This document shows positions 10,101-19,188 of a stretch of 64,000 nucleotides of DNA, in pieces. Numbering within the stretch: position 1 is the first letter of the stretch; every line of letters starts with the position of its first letter. The notes under the pieces were generated by a model. The model had not been told where the DNA came from and did no database searches. It saw only the letters and a program-made list of their open reading frames with translations. Location: the NCBI GenBank assembly GCA_014843695.1, contig CM026401.1, positions 50,332,430 through 50,396,429 of the forward strand, written 5' to 3'. The position numbers and the translations under genes were made by a program. The stretch is from Archivesica marissinica (Eukaryota; Mollusca; Bivalvia; Venerida; Vesicomyidae).

Positions 10101-11641
10101 NNNNNNNNNNNNNNNNNNNNNNNNNNNNNNNNNNNNNNNNNNNNNNNNNNNNNNNNNNNNNNNNNNNNNNNNNNNNNNNNNNNNNNNNNNNNNNNNNNNN
10201 NNNNNNNNNNNNNNNNNNNNNNNNNNNNNNNNNNNNNNNNNNNNNNNNNNNNNNNNNNNNNNNNNNNNNNNNNNNNNNNNNNNNNNNNNNNNNNNNNNNN
10301 NNNNNNNNNNNNNNNNNNACAATTTGATACTATATGTCTGTGTGATATTGATGGAGTGAGTATCCAGTTACAATTTGATACTATATGTCTGTGTGATATT
10401 GATGGAGCGAGCATTCAGTTACAATTTGATACTATATGTCTGTACGATATTGATGGAGCGAGCATCCAGTTACAATTTGATACTATATGTCTGTGTGATA
10501 TTGATGGAGCGAGCATCCAGTTACAATTTGATACTATATGTCTGTGTGATATTGATGGAGCGAGTATCCAGTTACACTTGGATACTATATGTCTGTGTGA
10601 TATTGATGGAGCGAGCATTCAGTTACAATTTGATACTATATGTCTGTGTGATATTGATGGAGCGAGCATTCAGTTACAATTTGATACTATATGTCTGTAC
10701 GATATTGATGGAGCGAGCATTCAGTTACAATTTGATACTATATGTCTGTGTGATATTGATGGAGCGATGTCATCTCTTACAAACCCCTAATAATTTACAA
10801 TCTAATATATGTATGTCATCTCTTACAAACCCCCTAATAATTTACAATACAATATATGTATGTCATCTCTTACAAACCCCTAATAATTTACAATACAATA
10901 TATGTATGTCATCTCTTACAAACCCCCTAATAATTTACAATACAATATATGTATGTCATCTCTTACAAACCCCTAATAATTTACAATATAATATATGTAT
11001 GTCATCTCTTACAAACCCCTAATAATTTACAATATAATATATGTATGTCATCTCTTACAAACCCCTAACAATTTACAATATAATATATGTATGTCATCTC
11101 TTACAAACCCCTAATAATTTACAATATAATATATGTATGTCATCTCTTACAAACCCCTAATAATTTACAATATAATATATGTATGTCATCTCTTACAAAC
11201 CCCTAATAATTTACAATATAATATATGTATGTCATCTCTTACAAACCCCTAATAATTTACAATATAATATATGTATGTCATCTCTTACAAACCCCTAACA
11301 ATTTACAATATAATATATGTATGTCATCTCTTACAAACCCCTAACAATTTACAATATAATATATGTATGTCATCTCTTACAAACCCCTAACAATTTACAA
11401 TATAATATATGTATGTCATCTCTTACAAACCCCTAATAACTTACAATATAATATATGTATGTCATATCTTACAAACCCCTAACAATTTACAATATAATAT
11501 ATATGTAATCTCTTACAAACCCCGAACATTTATGAATTGCTTACATCTATTCAGCTGGCGTGTCCGCTGTTTCTGTATAGGTGTATCGGCAGCTGTGCTG
11601 TCACTGGGTTCATTGTGAACTCCCAAAACCTGATCATATAA
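1141..11641 (+). CDS. Seven-exon gene: ubiquitin-like domain plus multi-pass membrane protein, 241 aa
   Basis: Coding exons read 1141-1173, 2852-2964, 3862-3961, 6288-6431, 6814-6968, 8603-8696 and 11555-11641, each bounded by AG and GT(A/G)-type sites. Phases agree at every join and the total is 726 nt ending in TAA. Residues 1-78 look like a ubiquitin fold: a first strand MIVFVESN, a helix near RVRAQMMHIL, then RYNGQYLRDAFYLQDYDIKD followed by NVVVKMVPL, which matches the end of ubiquitin in pattern. A Ser/Asn-rich linker (about 79-112) precedes hydrophobic segments from residue 131 to about 233 (LLYIHAFTLCLYAL, SIFWLLAYLLPLWYLI, FCLITGIFGLAIMCVAIFL, then a last one). A UBL followed by membrane helices recalls TMUB and HERPUD proteins of ER quality control, but I do not recognise the family. 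Exons 1 and 7 are the least certain; an exon could be hidden in the gap at 9319-10318. Confidence 0.72.
2076..2247. mobile_element. Inverted-repeat element, family 1 (cagtcaaacctgtg)
   Basis: It carries the family pattern of repeated ggctgctta blocks: ggctgcttagcacaaatggc, ggctgcttaatagaagtcaa, and ends gaccactaacacaggttaga then ctgtat. The left end is worn (aaacctgtcctaagc). It lies in intron 1. Confidence 0.65.
2376..2512 (-). mobile_element. SINE family B, 5'-truncated
   Basis: Only the 3' half is present, read as its complement on + from tttatacaaatttattttag through cctcattcctgatggaatcc to gaatttaaat. It lies in intron 1 of the membrane-protein gene. Confidence 0.75.
2691..2782. mobile_element. 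Small element with perfect 20-bp inverted repeat
   Basis: ttgtttcagtcaataaaaaa at 2691-2710 is mirrored perfectly at 2763-2782. The loop is GC-rich (gaaggggaggctagggtggg). It lies 69 bp before exon 2 of the membrane-protein gene. Confidence 0.6.
3132..3718. mobile_element. Inverted-repeat element, family 4 (ctttaaagygacattac)
   Basis: Ends cttaaagtgacactat and gtaatgtcgctttaaag are inverse with mismatches. The inside has acaaacgtcgtatacgacgt, a palindrome. It occupies most of intron 2. A second copy lies at 38091 in opposite orientation. Confidence 0.7.
3995..4233. mobile_element. Inverted-repeat element, family 2 (aaccctttcaacacc)
   Basis: Ends taaccctttcaacacc and ggtgttgaatgggtta are near inverse. 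Inside is a strong hairpin, gagccggctcgtgacgagcc, within a longer arm pair gatccagatgag / ctcatcaggatc. It starts 33 bp after the exon 3 donor. Confidence 0.75.
4262..4440. mobile_element. Inverted-repeat element, family 3, fragment
   Basis: It carries tttgcaaagaacatagatcc, caggatctatgttgtttgct and ccggctctatgctgtgtgca, matching the inside of the copy at 55823. The ends are lost. It follows directly after a family 2 copy. Confidence 0.55.
4508..4790 (+). mobile_element. SINE family E
   Basis: Head: ctccatggcctagtggttaa then ggcatctgcc; B box: ggttcgaacct. The body has tgcctaccagcctggcacc and aggattcagaaagtactgtt; the end is ctataataaacaaacacttt. It lies in intron 3 of the membrane-protein gene. 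A second body segment (4798-4855) follows and is broken by an inverted-repeat element; tail-like pieces recur near 5104-5143 and 5446-5475. Confidence 0.7.
4853..5070. mobile_element. Inverted-repeat element, family 5, longer subtype
   Basis: It starts cagggttcctgctgtcgc and shares with 6512-6793 the blocks ttttgtgaattggcgac, catgttttgtcaaata, tggctcttagttggctcc and caattggcgacagaagtggc. The right end is unclear. It breaks a family E SINE segment. Confidence 0.55.
5199..5425 (+). mobile_element. SINE family B, full length with target-site duplication
   Basis: The tRNA-like head has A box tagctcagtggtagcgcg and B box gagttcgagcc. The body carries cttaggcaaggcatttaaat, gatggattccatcaggaatg and the end gcaatcgagctaaaattaat then ttgtataa. 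A 10-bp duplication aactcacagc flanks it (5189-5198 and 5426-5435). It lies in intron 3 of the membrane-protein gene. Confidence 0.85.
5641..6124. mobile_element. Inverted-repeat element, family 1, interrupted
   Basis: Ends are tacagtcaaacctgtg and cttaagacaggtttgactgta. At 5660 it is broken by a different element (cagggttcatt...aatgatccctg) and resumes at 5976 with gttagtggtcacctctatta. It lies in intron 3. Confidence 0.75.
5662..5975. mobile_element. Inverted-repeat element, family 5, nested
   Basis: Ends are cagggttcatt and aatgatccctg, inverse of each other with one mismatch. Flanks gtcagt and gttagt may be a worn target duplication. The inside is AT-rich with no coding sequence seen. 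Confidence 0.55.
6512..6793. mobile_element. Inverted-repeat element, family 5, longer subtype
   Basis: It starts near ggggttccggctgtcgg and ends gacagagtgaaccctg, with the same inner blocks as 4853. It fills most of intron 4 and ends 20 bp before exon 5. Confidence 0.6.
7035..7523. repeat. 22-bp tandem array, about 22 copies
   Basis: Unit tactagaaaccatcacgaaa then ta, with a cat/cgt variant at one site. It lies in intron 5, 66 bp after the exon 5 donor. Confidence 0.95.
7801..8028 (-). mobile_element. SINE family B copy
   Basis: On + it runs from atacaaatttattagctcg to the complement of the A box (ctatcacgac). Both B-box and body are recognisable. It lies in intron 5 of the membrane-protein gene. 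Confidence 0.8.
8368..8574 (+). mobile_element. SINE family A, 5'-truncated, beside a splice acceptor
   Basis: This copy lacks the A box and starts within the head at actggtaatccagg, then keeps the family body and the taaataaacgtaa end. It is flanked by ctagtgtaagg (8357-8367) and ctagcgtaagg (8575-8585), an 11-bp duplication with one mismatch. It ends 28 nt before exon 6 of the membrane-protein gene. Confidence 0.8.
8793..9018 (-). mobile_element. SINE family B copy
   Basis: The same layout as the family reference is seen, with a deletion in the B-box region (ggttcaaactccgggc) and altered head. It lies in intron 6 of the membrane-protein gene, about 100 bp after exon 6. Confidence 0.75.
9114..9297. 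mobile_element. Inverted-repeat element, family 1, near intact
   Basis: Ends atacagtcaaacctgtgtta and taacacaggtttgactgtat are inverse complements. The inside has ttaagcagccaacctgtatt and a matching inverted set. It ends 21 bp before the first gap, in intron 6. Confidence 0.8.
9319..10318. other. Assembly gap, 1000 N
   Basis: Exactly 1000 unknown bases in intron 6 of the membrane-protein gene. The right edge lies inside the 51-bp array, so the gap probably hides array. Confidence 1.
10319..10768. repeat. 51-bp tandem array, about 9 copies
   Basis: Units contain caatttgatactatatgtct and gatattgatggagcgagc. Since 51 is divisible by three, open frames run through it (17-residue period), but there is no sign of a gene. 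Confidence 0.95.
10766..11520. repeat. 46-bp tandem array, about 16 copies
   Basis: Units contain gtcatctcttacaaacccct and taatttacaatataatat. It abuts the 51-bp array and ends 34 bp before the last exon of the membrane-protein gene. Confidence 0.95.
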
Positions 11642-11841
11642 ATCAATATGAATAATAATTAACAACTTAATTACTTGCTATCAATTAATATATAATATGT
11701 ATTGTAAGTGTTTCATAAAATATTGTTAATCGAGAATCCCCAAAATGTGTAAACATGGTGAATTGCTTGATCATGAAGTAGAACATTACTCTTCAACAAT
11801 TTCAAGTTCATTAAAAATATTATAAAGTTATTTCTTTACTG

Positions 11842-12945
11842 AAAAACATGGGTAATGTAAAGTTGTATGCACAGGTAGACGCACTTGAAAGGTGTCGTAT
11901 AGGTTAGAAAACATGGGTAATGTAAAGTTGGATGCACAGATAGACGCACTTGAAAGGTGTCGTATAGGTTAGAAAACATGGGTAATGGAAAGTTGGATGC
12001 ACAGATAGACACCCCTGAAAGGTGTCGTACAGGTTAGAAAACATGGGTAATGTAAAGTTGGATGCACAGATAGACGCACTTGAAAGGTGTCGTACAGGTT
12101 AGAAAACATGGGTAATGTAAAGTTGGATGCACAGATAGACACACCTGAAAGGTGTCGTACAGGTTAGAAAACATGGGTAATGGAAAGTTGGATGCACAGA
12201 TAGACACTCCTGAAAGGTGTCGTACAGGTTAGAAAACATGGGTAATGGAAAGTTGGATGCACAGGTAGACACTCCTGAAAGGTGTCGTACAGGTTGGAAA
12301 ACATGGGTAATGGAAAGTTGGATGCACAGGTAGACACTCCTGAAAGGTGTCGTACAGGTTAGAAAACATGGGTAATGAAAAGTTGGATGCACAGATAGAC
12401 ACTCCTGAAAGGTGTCGTACAGGTTAGAAAACATGGGTAATGGAAAGTTGGATGCACAGATAGACACTCCTGAAAGGTGTCGTACAGGTTAGAAAACATG
12501 GGTAATGGAAAGTTGGATGCACAGGTAGACACTCCTGAAAGGTGTCGTACAGGTTAGAAAACATGGGTAATTGAAAGTTGGATGCACAGATAGACACTCC
12601 TGAAAGGTGTCGTACAGGTTGGAAAACATGGGTAATGTAAAGTTGGATGCACAGGTAGACACTCCTGAAATGTGTCGTACAGGTTAGAAAACATGGGTAA
12701 TGTAAGCTGGGTGCAAAGGTACACATTCCTGGACGGTGTCGTACAGGTTAGAAAACATGGGTAATGTAAGCTGGGTGCAAAGGTACACATTCCTGGACGG
12801 TGTCGTACAGGTTAGAAAACATGGGTAATGTAAGCTGGGTGCAAAGGTACACATTCCTGGATGGTGTCGTACAGGTTAGAAAACATGGGTAATGTAAGCT
12901 GGGTGCAAAGGTACACATTCCTGGATGGTGTCGTACAGGTTAGAA
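11842..12945. repeat. 65-bp tandem array, about 17 copies
   Basis: Units contain gaaaacatgggtaatggaaa and gaaaggtgtcgtacaggtta. The last four units are a shorter diverged form (gtaagctgggtgcaaaggta). Confidence 0.95.
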
Positions 12946-13572
12946 AGTTAGAAAGATCATTTATGTAAGTTTGGATTTAAAATAAACAAATGCTCAAATT
13001 GATAATGTTCAACTAGAAATTTTAAAGTAACGAGAGAGCAAGATGCTACTACATTGTATTTTACGGCAATTGTTTAAAAACAACATAATAAAACAACAAA
13101 GAGCAAACCATTAACATGAATGCATCGTCAAAAATGAAACTAATGTTAGCTACTAACCTGCATGTGATCATCTTTGATCGGCTGGAGCTCAAACAACTCC
13201 CTAGGACAGCACTGACTGGCGACATGACTATCATTCCCGATTGGCAATGACCTTCCGCTACAGTGACGTCGGATATCGCCGGTCCCGACTCAATGTAGTG
13301 GCCATGCTCGTCATTACCAAGGTACGTGATCGCCATCTCACCAGCAGAAACACCTAAATTGATTGTTATATTGTGTTAGTTCAGCATAGCTATGCATATG
13401 TATTTTGGTTATGTCTCTTTCTGAATATTATTTCAAATGGAAACATATAATTATAATTCATGTGCATATTTATCGTCGGGTTAACATTAACAAATACCAT
13501 TTACAGCGTTATTGATGATTTTGTAATGGAGGCAATCTACAAACACTAACTTCATAAAGCACATTTCATTTG

Positions 13573-14890
13573 CGAGAAGATGAATACACTCCTTAGAATA
13601 TCTCGGTGTGCAGTACATTCCAAGTACTATACATCTTAGAATATATCGGTGTGCAGTACATTCCAAGTACTATTCATCTTAGAATATATCGGTGTGCAGT
13701 ACATTCCAAGTACTATGCATCTTAGAATATATCGGTGTGCAGTACATTCCAAGTACTATACATCTTAGAATATATCTGTGTGCAGTACATTCCAAGTACT
13801 ATTCATCTTAGAATATATCGGTGTACAGTACATTCCAAGTACTATACATCTTAGAATATATCGGTGTGCAGTACATTCCAAGTACTATTCATCTTAGAAT
13901 ATATCTGTGTGCAGTACATTCCAAGTACTATTCATCTTAGAATATATCGGTGTGCAGTACATTCCAAGTACTATACATCTTAGAATATATCGGTGTACAG
14001 TACATTCCAAGTACTATACATCTTAGAATATATCGGTGTGCAGTACATTCCAAGTACTATTCATCTTAGAATATATCGGTGTGCAGTACATTCCAAGTAC
14101 TATACATCTTAGAATATATCGGTGTGCAGTACATTCCAAGTACTATTCATCTTAGAATATATCGGTGTGCAGTACATTCCAAGTACTATACATCTTAGAA
14201 TATATCGGTGTGCAGTACATTCCAAGTACTATACATCTTAGAATATATCGGTGTGCAGTACATTCCAAGTACTATACATCTTAGAATATATCGGTGTGCA
14301 GTACATTCCAAGTACTATTCATCTTAGAATATATCGGTGTGCAGTACATTCCAAGTACTATACATCTTAGAATATCTCGGTGTGCAGTACATTCCAAGTA
14401 CTATACATCTTAGAATATCTCGGTGTGCAGTACATTCCAAGTACTATACATCTTAGAATATATCGGTGTGCAGTACATTCCAAGTACTATACATCTTAGA
14501 ATATCTCGGTGTGCAGTACATTCCAAGTACTATACATCTTAGAATATCTCGGTGTGCAGTACATTCCAAGTACTATTCATCTTAGAATATATCGGTGTGC
14601 AGTACATTCCAAGTACTATACATCTTAGAATATCTCGGTGTGCAGTACATTCCAAGTACTATACATCTTAGAATATCTCGGTGTGCAGTACATTCCAAGT
14701 ACTATACATCTTAGAATATCTCGGTGTGCAGTACATTCCAAGTACTATACATCTTAGAATATATCGGTGTGCAGTACATTCCAAGTACTATTCATCTTAG
14801 AATATCTCGGTGTGCAGTACATTCCAATTACTATGCATCTTAGAATATATCGGTGTACAGTACATTCCAAGTACTATACTGTTTAGAATA
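13573..14890. repeat. 43-bp tandem array, about 30 copies
   Basis: Units contain ttagaatatatcggtgtgca and gtacattccaagtactatac. It fills the intron between the second and third cyclase exons. Confidence 0.95.
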
Positions 14891-14902
14891 TCTTGGTGTG
14901 CA

Positions 14903-15112
14903 GCTTAGTTTATACACATTTATTTTAGCTCGACTGCGAAACAAGTTCCTACAACTTCTATTAATCACTCTCGAGACCTCATTCCTGATGGAATCCATCG
15001 CCTCAATGGCGAGAGAAGAAGCAATTAGGAATTTAAATGCATTGCCTAAACACACAATTGTAACGACTACACCTGGGCTCAAACTCTGGGCCTTTCGCAT
15101 CTGAAGCAGTAC
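14903..15112 (-). mobile_element. SINE family B, degenerate, inserted at end of the 43-bp array
   Basis: The + strand shows gtttatacacatttatttta, ctcgagacctcattcctgat and gcctttcgcatctgaagc. The head is lost. Array-like sequence (gaagatatcggtgtgcaaaa) resumes at 15120, so the SINE went into the array or its edge. Confidence 0.75.
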
Positions 15113-15224
15113 CACACTTCGAAGATATCGGTGTGCAAAACATTCCAAGTACCAAGATCTTTGGTATCAATAGTAATTGTTAGCTATTCATCTCATCTAT
15201 AATCCTGTCAATAAGCTAATGTAC

Positions 15225-15500
15225 CTATTTAGACTGTCAGTGTTCCTGTCAATAACGACAACATACTTATTTCGACTGTCAGTTTTCCTGTCAATAATGA
15301 TAACGTACCTATTTTTAATGTCAGTTTTCCTATCTATCCATAACACTAACATACCTATTTCGACTGTCAGTTTTCCTGTAAATAACGATAACGTACCTAT
15401 TTTTAATGTCAGTTTTCCTATCTATCCATAACACTAACATACCTATTTCGACTGTCAGTTTTCCTGTCAATAACTCTAATAACGCTAACATACCTATTTT
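15225..15500. repeat. Array of about 40 bp units abutting a cyclase exon donor
   Basis: Units alternate catacctatttcgactgtca and cgtacctatttttaatgtca with gttttcct. The edge of exon 2 of the cyclase fragment (catacctattttcacagtga) is itself a unit-like sequence. Confidence 0.8.
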
Positions 15501-16161
15501 CACAGTGAGTGTCACGCCATCTTCATTTCTCCACTCTCCATATTTCCGCTGAATAGCATGACAACATCTCAGCACCTTTGCAAGCTCACATTCACGCCTA
15601 TTGACGTCATCCACTCGCCATACTGCCAATATTGCATCACCTATTAGGGAAAGAACAACAGTATATCGATTATTTATAATATGGTATTCATGTATAGTAA
15701 TTTATTGTTACAAACTAATCAAGAAAGGATATTCGTGAAATTTGAAAAACAATACTATACTATACTATACTATATCATTAGGATTTGGAATTGTGATTCC
15801 AGATAGTTTGATAGACTAAAATAACAACTACATAATGCTTGAAAAATGTTACACCCTATACAATAATACAAATTACAGTTGAAACAGGAATTTCTATAGC
15901 AGAAATATGGGTGAATGCTCAATCTTCTATATTTTGTATTGTCACACAACTGTTGTAAATAGTTATAAAACATAGCTATTTTAATTTAAAGGTACAGGGT
16001 GGGTGTTTTTGAATATAAAATCTTATTATTTTTAATTAAAGTATTTGTAGATAAAAACCAAAGAAAATAAAAGGTGGGGATGTTGAGCTATATAGACCAA
16101 TAGCCTGTTGCTTACATGTATAAATGATTTGCAATGTCACTCCATAACATTTGGAATTGAT

Positions 16162-16461
16162 TCAATGAGAGAGCATGTTTTGCTTGATATATGTGTGTAG
16201 TGATGCACATTTTAATTTGTTCAAACATTTATAAAACAATGCTATAAAATCACTGCTACCAGGGGGACGAAGAATCTGACATGTTTTTATGACTACATAA
16301 CATTTCTTCATAACTAAGATATCCGTTAATCTTTTATTTTCGTCCTCTGACAATTTAGTTACGTTTTCATTATTTATAATATTACTTAGATTGACATCTT
16401 CAGTTTCCGTATAGGAATTTAGCGTTTTATAAAGGTTTGCTGTTTCGTGCATAAAAATCAT
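16162..16461 (-). pseudogene. Remnant of an L1-type LINE reverse transcriptase
   Basis: A 99-codon open frame on - contains KLSEDENKRLTDILVMKKCY and PPGSSDFIALFYKCLNKL. These resemble the start of the RT domain in L1/Tx1-type elements, where a similar acidic run precedes a KSPGxDGFxxEFYK-type motif. The motif is worn (PPGSSDF) and no further RT motifs follow. It lies in an intron of the cyclase fragment, same strand. Confidence 0.45.
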
Positions 16462-16849
16462 ACGGTTTCAAAGAACTAGTACATACATGTAAATGGACAT
16501 ACATATGCAAAACAATGTACCACACTTTCCTTGAAAACCAAGCTTTGTTATGCAGGAGGTGGGAGGTAATAGGCTAGAAATACAAGACATGGTGCGTTAT
16601 GGGTAAATCTTCAAGCTTCTATAATAAAAGCATACTAACCCGCAAACGTCAGGATATCACCATGAGAGGCAAATATGCTCTCGGCAAGAACACTCATATA
16701 ATCGTCGAGTGTCCTTGTGACCTTTTGTACGTTGGTCTGGCCCAGAGAGCTATACCTCTCAAACATGGCGGTAAATCCTGAATAAAAATATGCATGTACA
16801 ATAAAACTAACAACATGTCAGCAATACTAAATGTGGAAATGCCCGTACA

Positions 16850-17160
16850 AATTTATTCTAGAAAATGGTTCATATTATGGTGACAATACCAATACAACTT
16901 GACTTTCTGTATACATCAATAAATCATTAACTACTGGACAGCTTTTTGGTTGTTCTAGATTTAATTTCTGTATCCATGGCAACAACTATTCTAAAGGAGC
17001 GGGCTACAACATCAAACCCGGTTAGTTGATATGCAGATATACAATACCGAGTTCATCATATCCGTAGAATAATATCTGCAGTGTATTTGTTATTATAATT
17101 TCAAAATGCAAACTATGAATACATGACGTCATTGGAAGTAATACAAATGTATACAGTGTG
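16850..17160. other. No feature recognised
   Basis: AT-rich. An upstream cyclase exon was looked for on - and not found. Confidence 0.5.
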
Positions 17161-17162
17161 GA

Positions 17163-17366
17163 AGTCGTGATAGCATAGTGGTAGCGCTTCGGGTGCGAAA
17201 TGCCCGGAGTGTGTGCCCTGTTGGAGCAGATACGACTGTGCTCTTAGGCAAGGCATTTATATTCCACATGCCTCATCTCTCTCCCTCATGGCGATGGATT
17301 CGAGAGAGTGATTAATATAAGTTGTACGAACTTGTTTCGCAATTGAGCTAAAACAAATGTGTATAA
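17163..17366 (+). mobile_element. SINE family B, damaged head
   Basis: The A box (tagcatagtggtagcgct) is readable, the B box is degraded (gagtgtgtgccct), and a 20-odd-bp deletion removes the segment between gatggattc and gagagtgatt. The tail ends ctaaaacaaatgtgtataaa. Confidence 0.75.
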
Positions 17367-17395
17367 AGCATATGTATACATGAAACAAATAGCCG

Positions 17396-19095
17396 ACATT
17401 TATTCACCAGCCCACTGGGCCTTAAATAAGGAATGTGACACCACTGACTACCCAATAGTCAGGGACCCACAAGCAATACACACATAATACATACAGCAAT
17501 ACGTCTCTACCTTGGGGATGGATACCCAAAATATGGGCTCTTCCATATTACTATGTAATTTCAGAAATAAAAGTCGAAATTTGAACTTGCTGAACGGCCC
17601 CTGGGCCCCTAAATAGGGAATGTGACACCACTTACTACCCATAGTCAGGGACCCACAAGCAATACACACATAATGCATACAGCAATACGTCCCTACCTTG
17701 GGGATGGATACCCAAAATATGGGCTCTTCCATATTACTATCAAAATTTGAACTTTATTTAACGGCTCCTGGGCCCCTAAATAGGGAATGTGACACCAGTG
17801 AATATGCATATACCTGGACCCACAGCCAGTACAAACATAACCCATACACGGAAAAGTTTCTACCTTGGGGATGGATACCCAAAACATGGGCTTCTCTAAT
17901 GCCACTATTTGCATTAAAATATTTATGAAACAAACAGCCGGCATTTATTCACCAGACCACTGGGTCTTAAATAAGGAATTTGACACCACTGACTATGCAT
18001 GAGTACGAGCCCGGATCCAATAGGCATACATTACATAAAAGCCCAACTTTCTACCTTGGGGATGGATACCCAAAATATGGGCTTCTCTAATACCACTATT
18101 TGCAGTAAAAATATATATGAAACAATCATCCGACATTTATTCACCAGCCCACTGGGCCTTAAATAAGGAATATGATACAACTGACCACACATGGGTATAA
18201 ACCCGGATCCAACCGGCACACACTACACATACGCCAACCTTTCTACCTTGGGGATGGATACCCACTTTATGGGCTCGTCCATATCACTATGTAATTTCAC
18301 AAATAAATGTTGAAATTCGACCTTAATGAACGGCCCCTGGGGTCCTATATAGGGAATGATACACCAGTGAATGTACATTGACGTGGACCCACAACCAATA
18401 CACGCATAGCACACACAAGAATATGTTTGTTGTACCTTGGGGATGGATACCCAACATATGGGCTTCCGTAATACCACTATTTGCATTAAAATATAATTAT
18501 ATGAAACAAACAGTCACTATTTATTCAACGGCCCACTGGGCCTTAAATAAGGAATGTGATACCACTGACTACACATAGACCACTTGCTATGCACGGGCAT
18601 TAGCCCGAATCAAATTGGCACACAATACATATAAGCCCAACTTTCTACCTTGGGGTTGGATACCCAATGTATGGGCTCTTCCATATCATTATGTAATTTC
18701 AGAAACAAAAGTCTGCATTCGACCTTGATGAACGGCTCCGGGGCCCTAAATAGGGAATGTGACACAAGTGACTATGCATATATGTGGACCCACAACTAAT
18801 ATACACACATAACATATACACGGATACGTTTGTACCTTGGGGATGGATACCCAAAATATGGGCTTTTCTAATGCCACTATTTTCATTAAAATATATATGA
18901 AACAAATAGCCGATATTTATTCAACGGCCCACTTGGCCTTAAATAAGGAATGTGATACCACTGACTAATGCATGAGTGTGAGCCTAGATCCAATAGGCAC
19001 ACAATATATATAAGCTCTACTTTCTACCTATGGGCTCTTCCATATCATTTTGTAATTTCAGAAATAAAAGTCGAAATTCGACCTTGATGAAGGAG
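17396..19095. repeat. Satellite of about 190 bp, two alternating forms, about 9 monomers
   Basis: The anchor taccttggggatggatacccrecurs at 17509, 17695, 17861, 18052, 18245, 18434, 18646 and 18833 (spacing 166-212). Form 1 continues gggctcttccatatcactat; form 2 continues gggcttctctaataccacta. Both carry a version of ggcccctgggcccctaaata. Confidence 0.9.
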
Positions 19096-19188
19096 TAAAC
19101 ATTTGGTACGAACATTGTAAAACAAAATTATAAAAAATGAGATTTAATACTAATATATAGACTTGATATATCTATCTTCTATCTTCCT

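Larger units (their letters stand above)
13158..16777 (-). pseudogene. Soluble adenylyl cyclase (ADCY10-like) catalytic-domain exons, frameshifted fragment
   Basis: Exons on the - strand are 16777-16640, 15640-15494 and 13353-13158. Both joins are phase 1 and restore Gly codons: FAG then DAILAVWRVDD, and LTVKIG then VSAGEM. The protein follows the first cyclase domain of soluble adenylyl cyclase (class III, makes cAMP from ATP): GFTAMFERYSS, SHGDILTFAGDAILAVW with the second metal-binding Asp, then VKIGVSAGEM, HGHYIESGPAISDV and MIVMSP. After MSPVSAV near 13202-13208 the cyclase-like sequence continues in another frame as PRELFELQPIKDDHMQ, so one base is missing. The Lys before FAGDA and the Arg after DDV of the mammalian enzyme are both Thr here. 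No exon for the first metal Asp, the second catalytic domain or the long C-terminus was found; downstream lies the convergent membrane-protein gene. A decayed paralogue is likeliest; an assembly indel in a live gene is possible. Confidence 0.75.

Noticed and set aside
10319..10790. 17-residue repeat protein from the 51-bp array
   Set aside because: It opens from the gap, has no supported start and lies in an intron of a well-supported gene.
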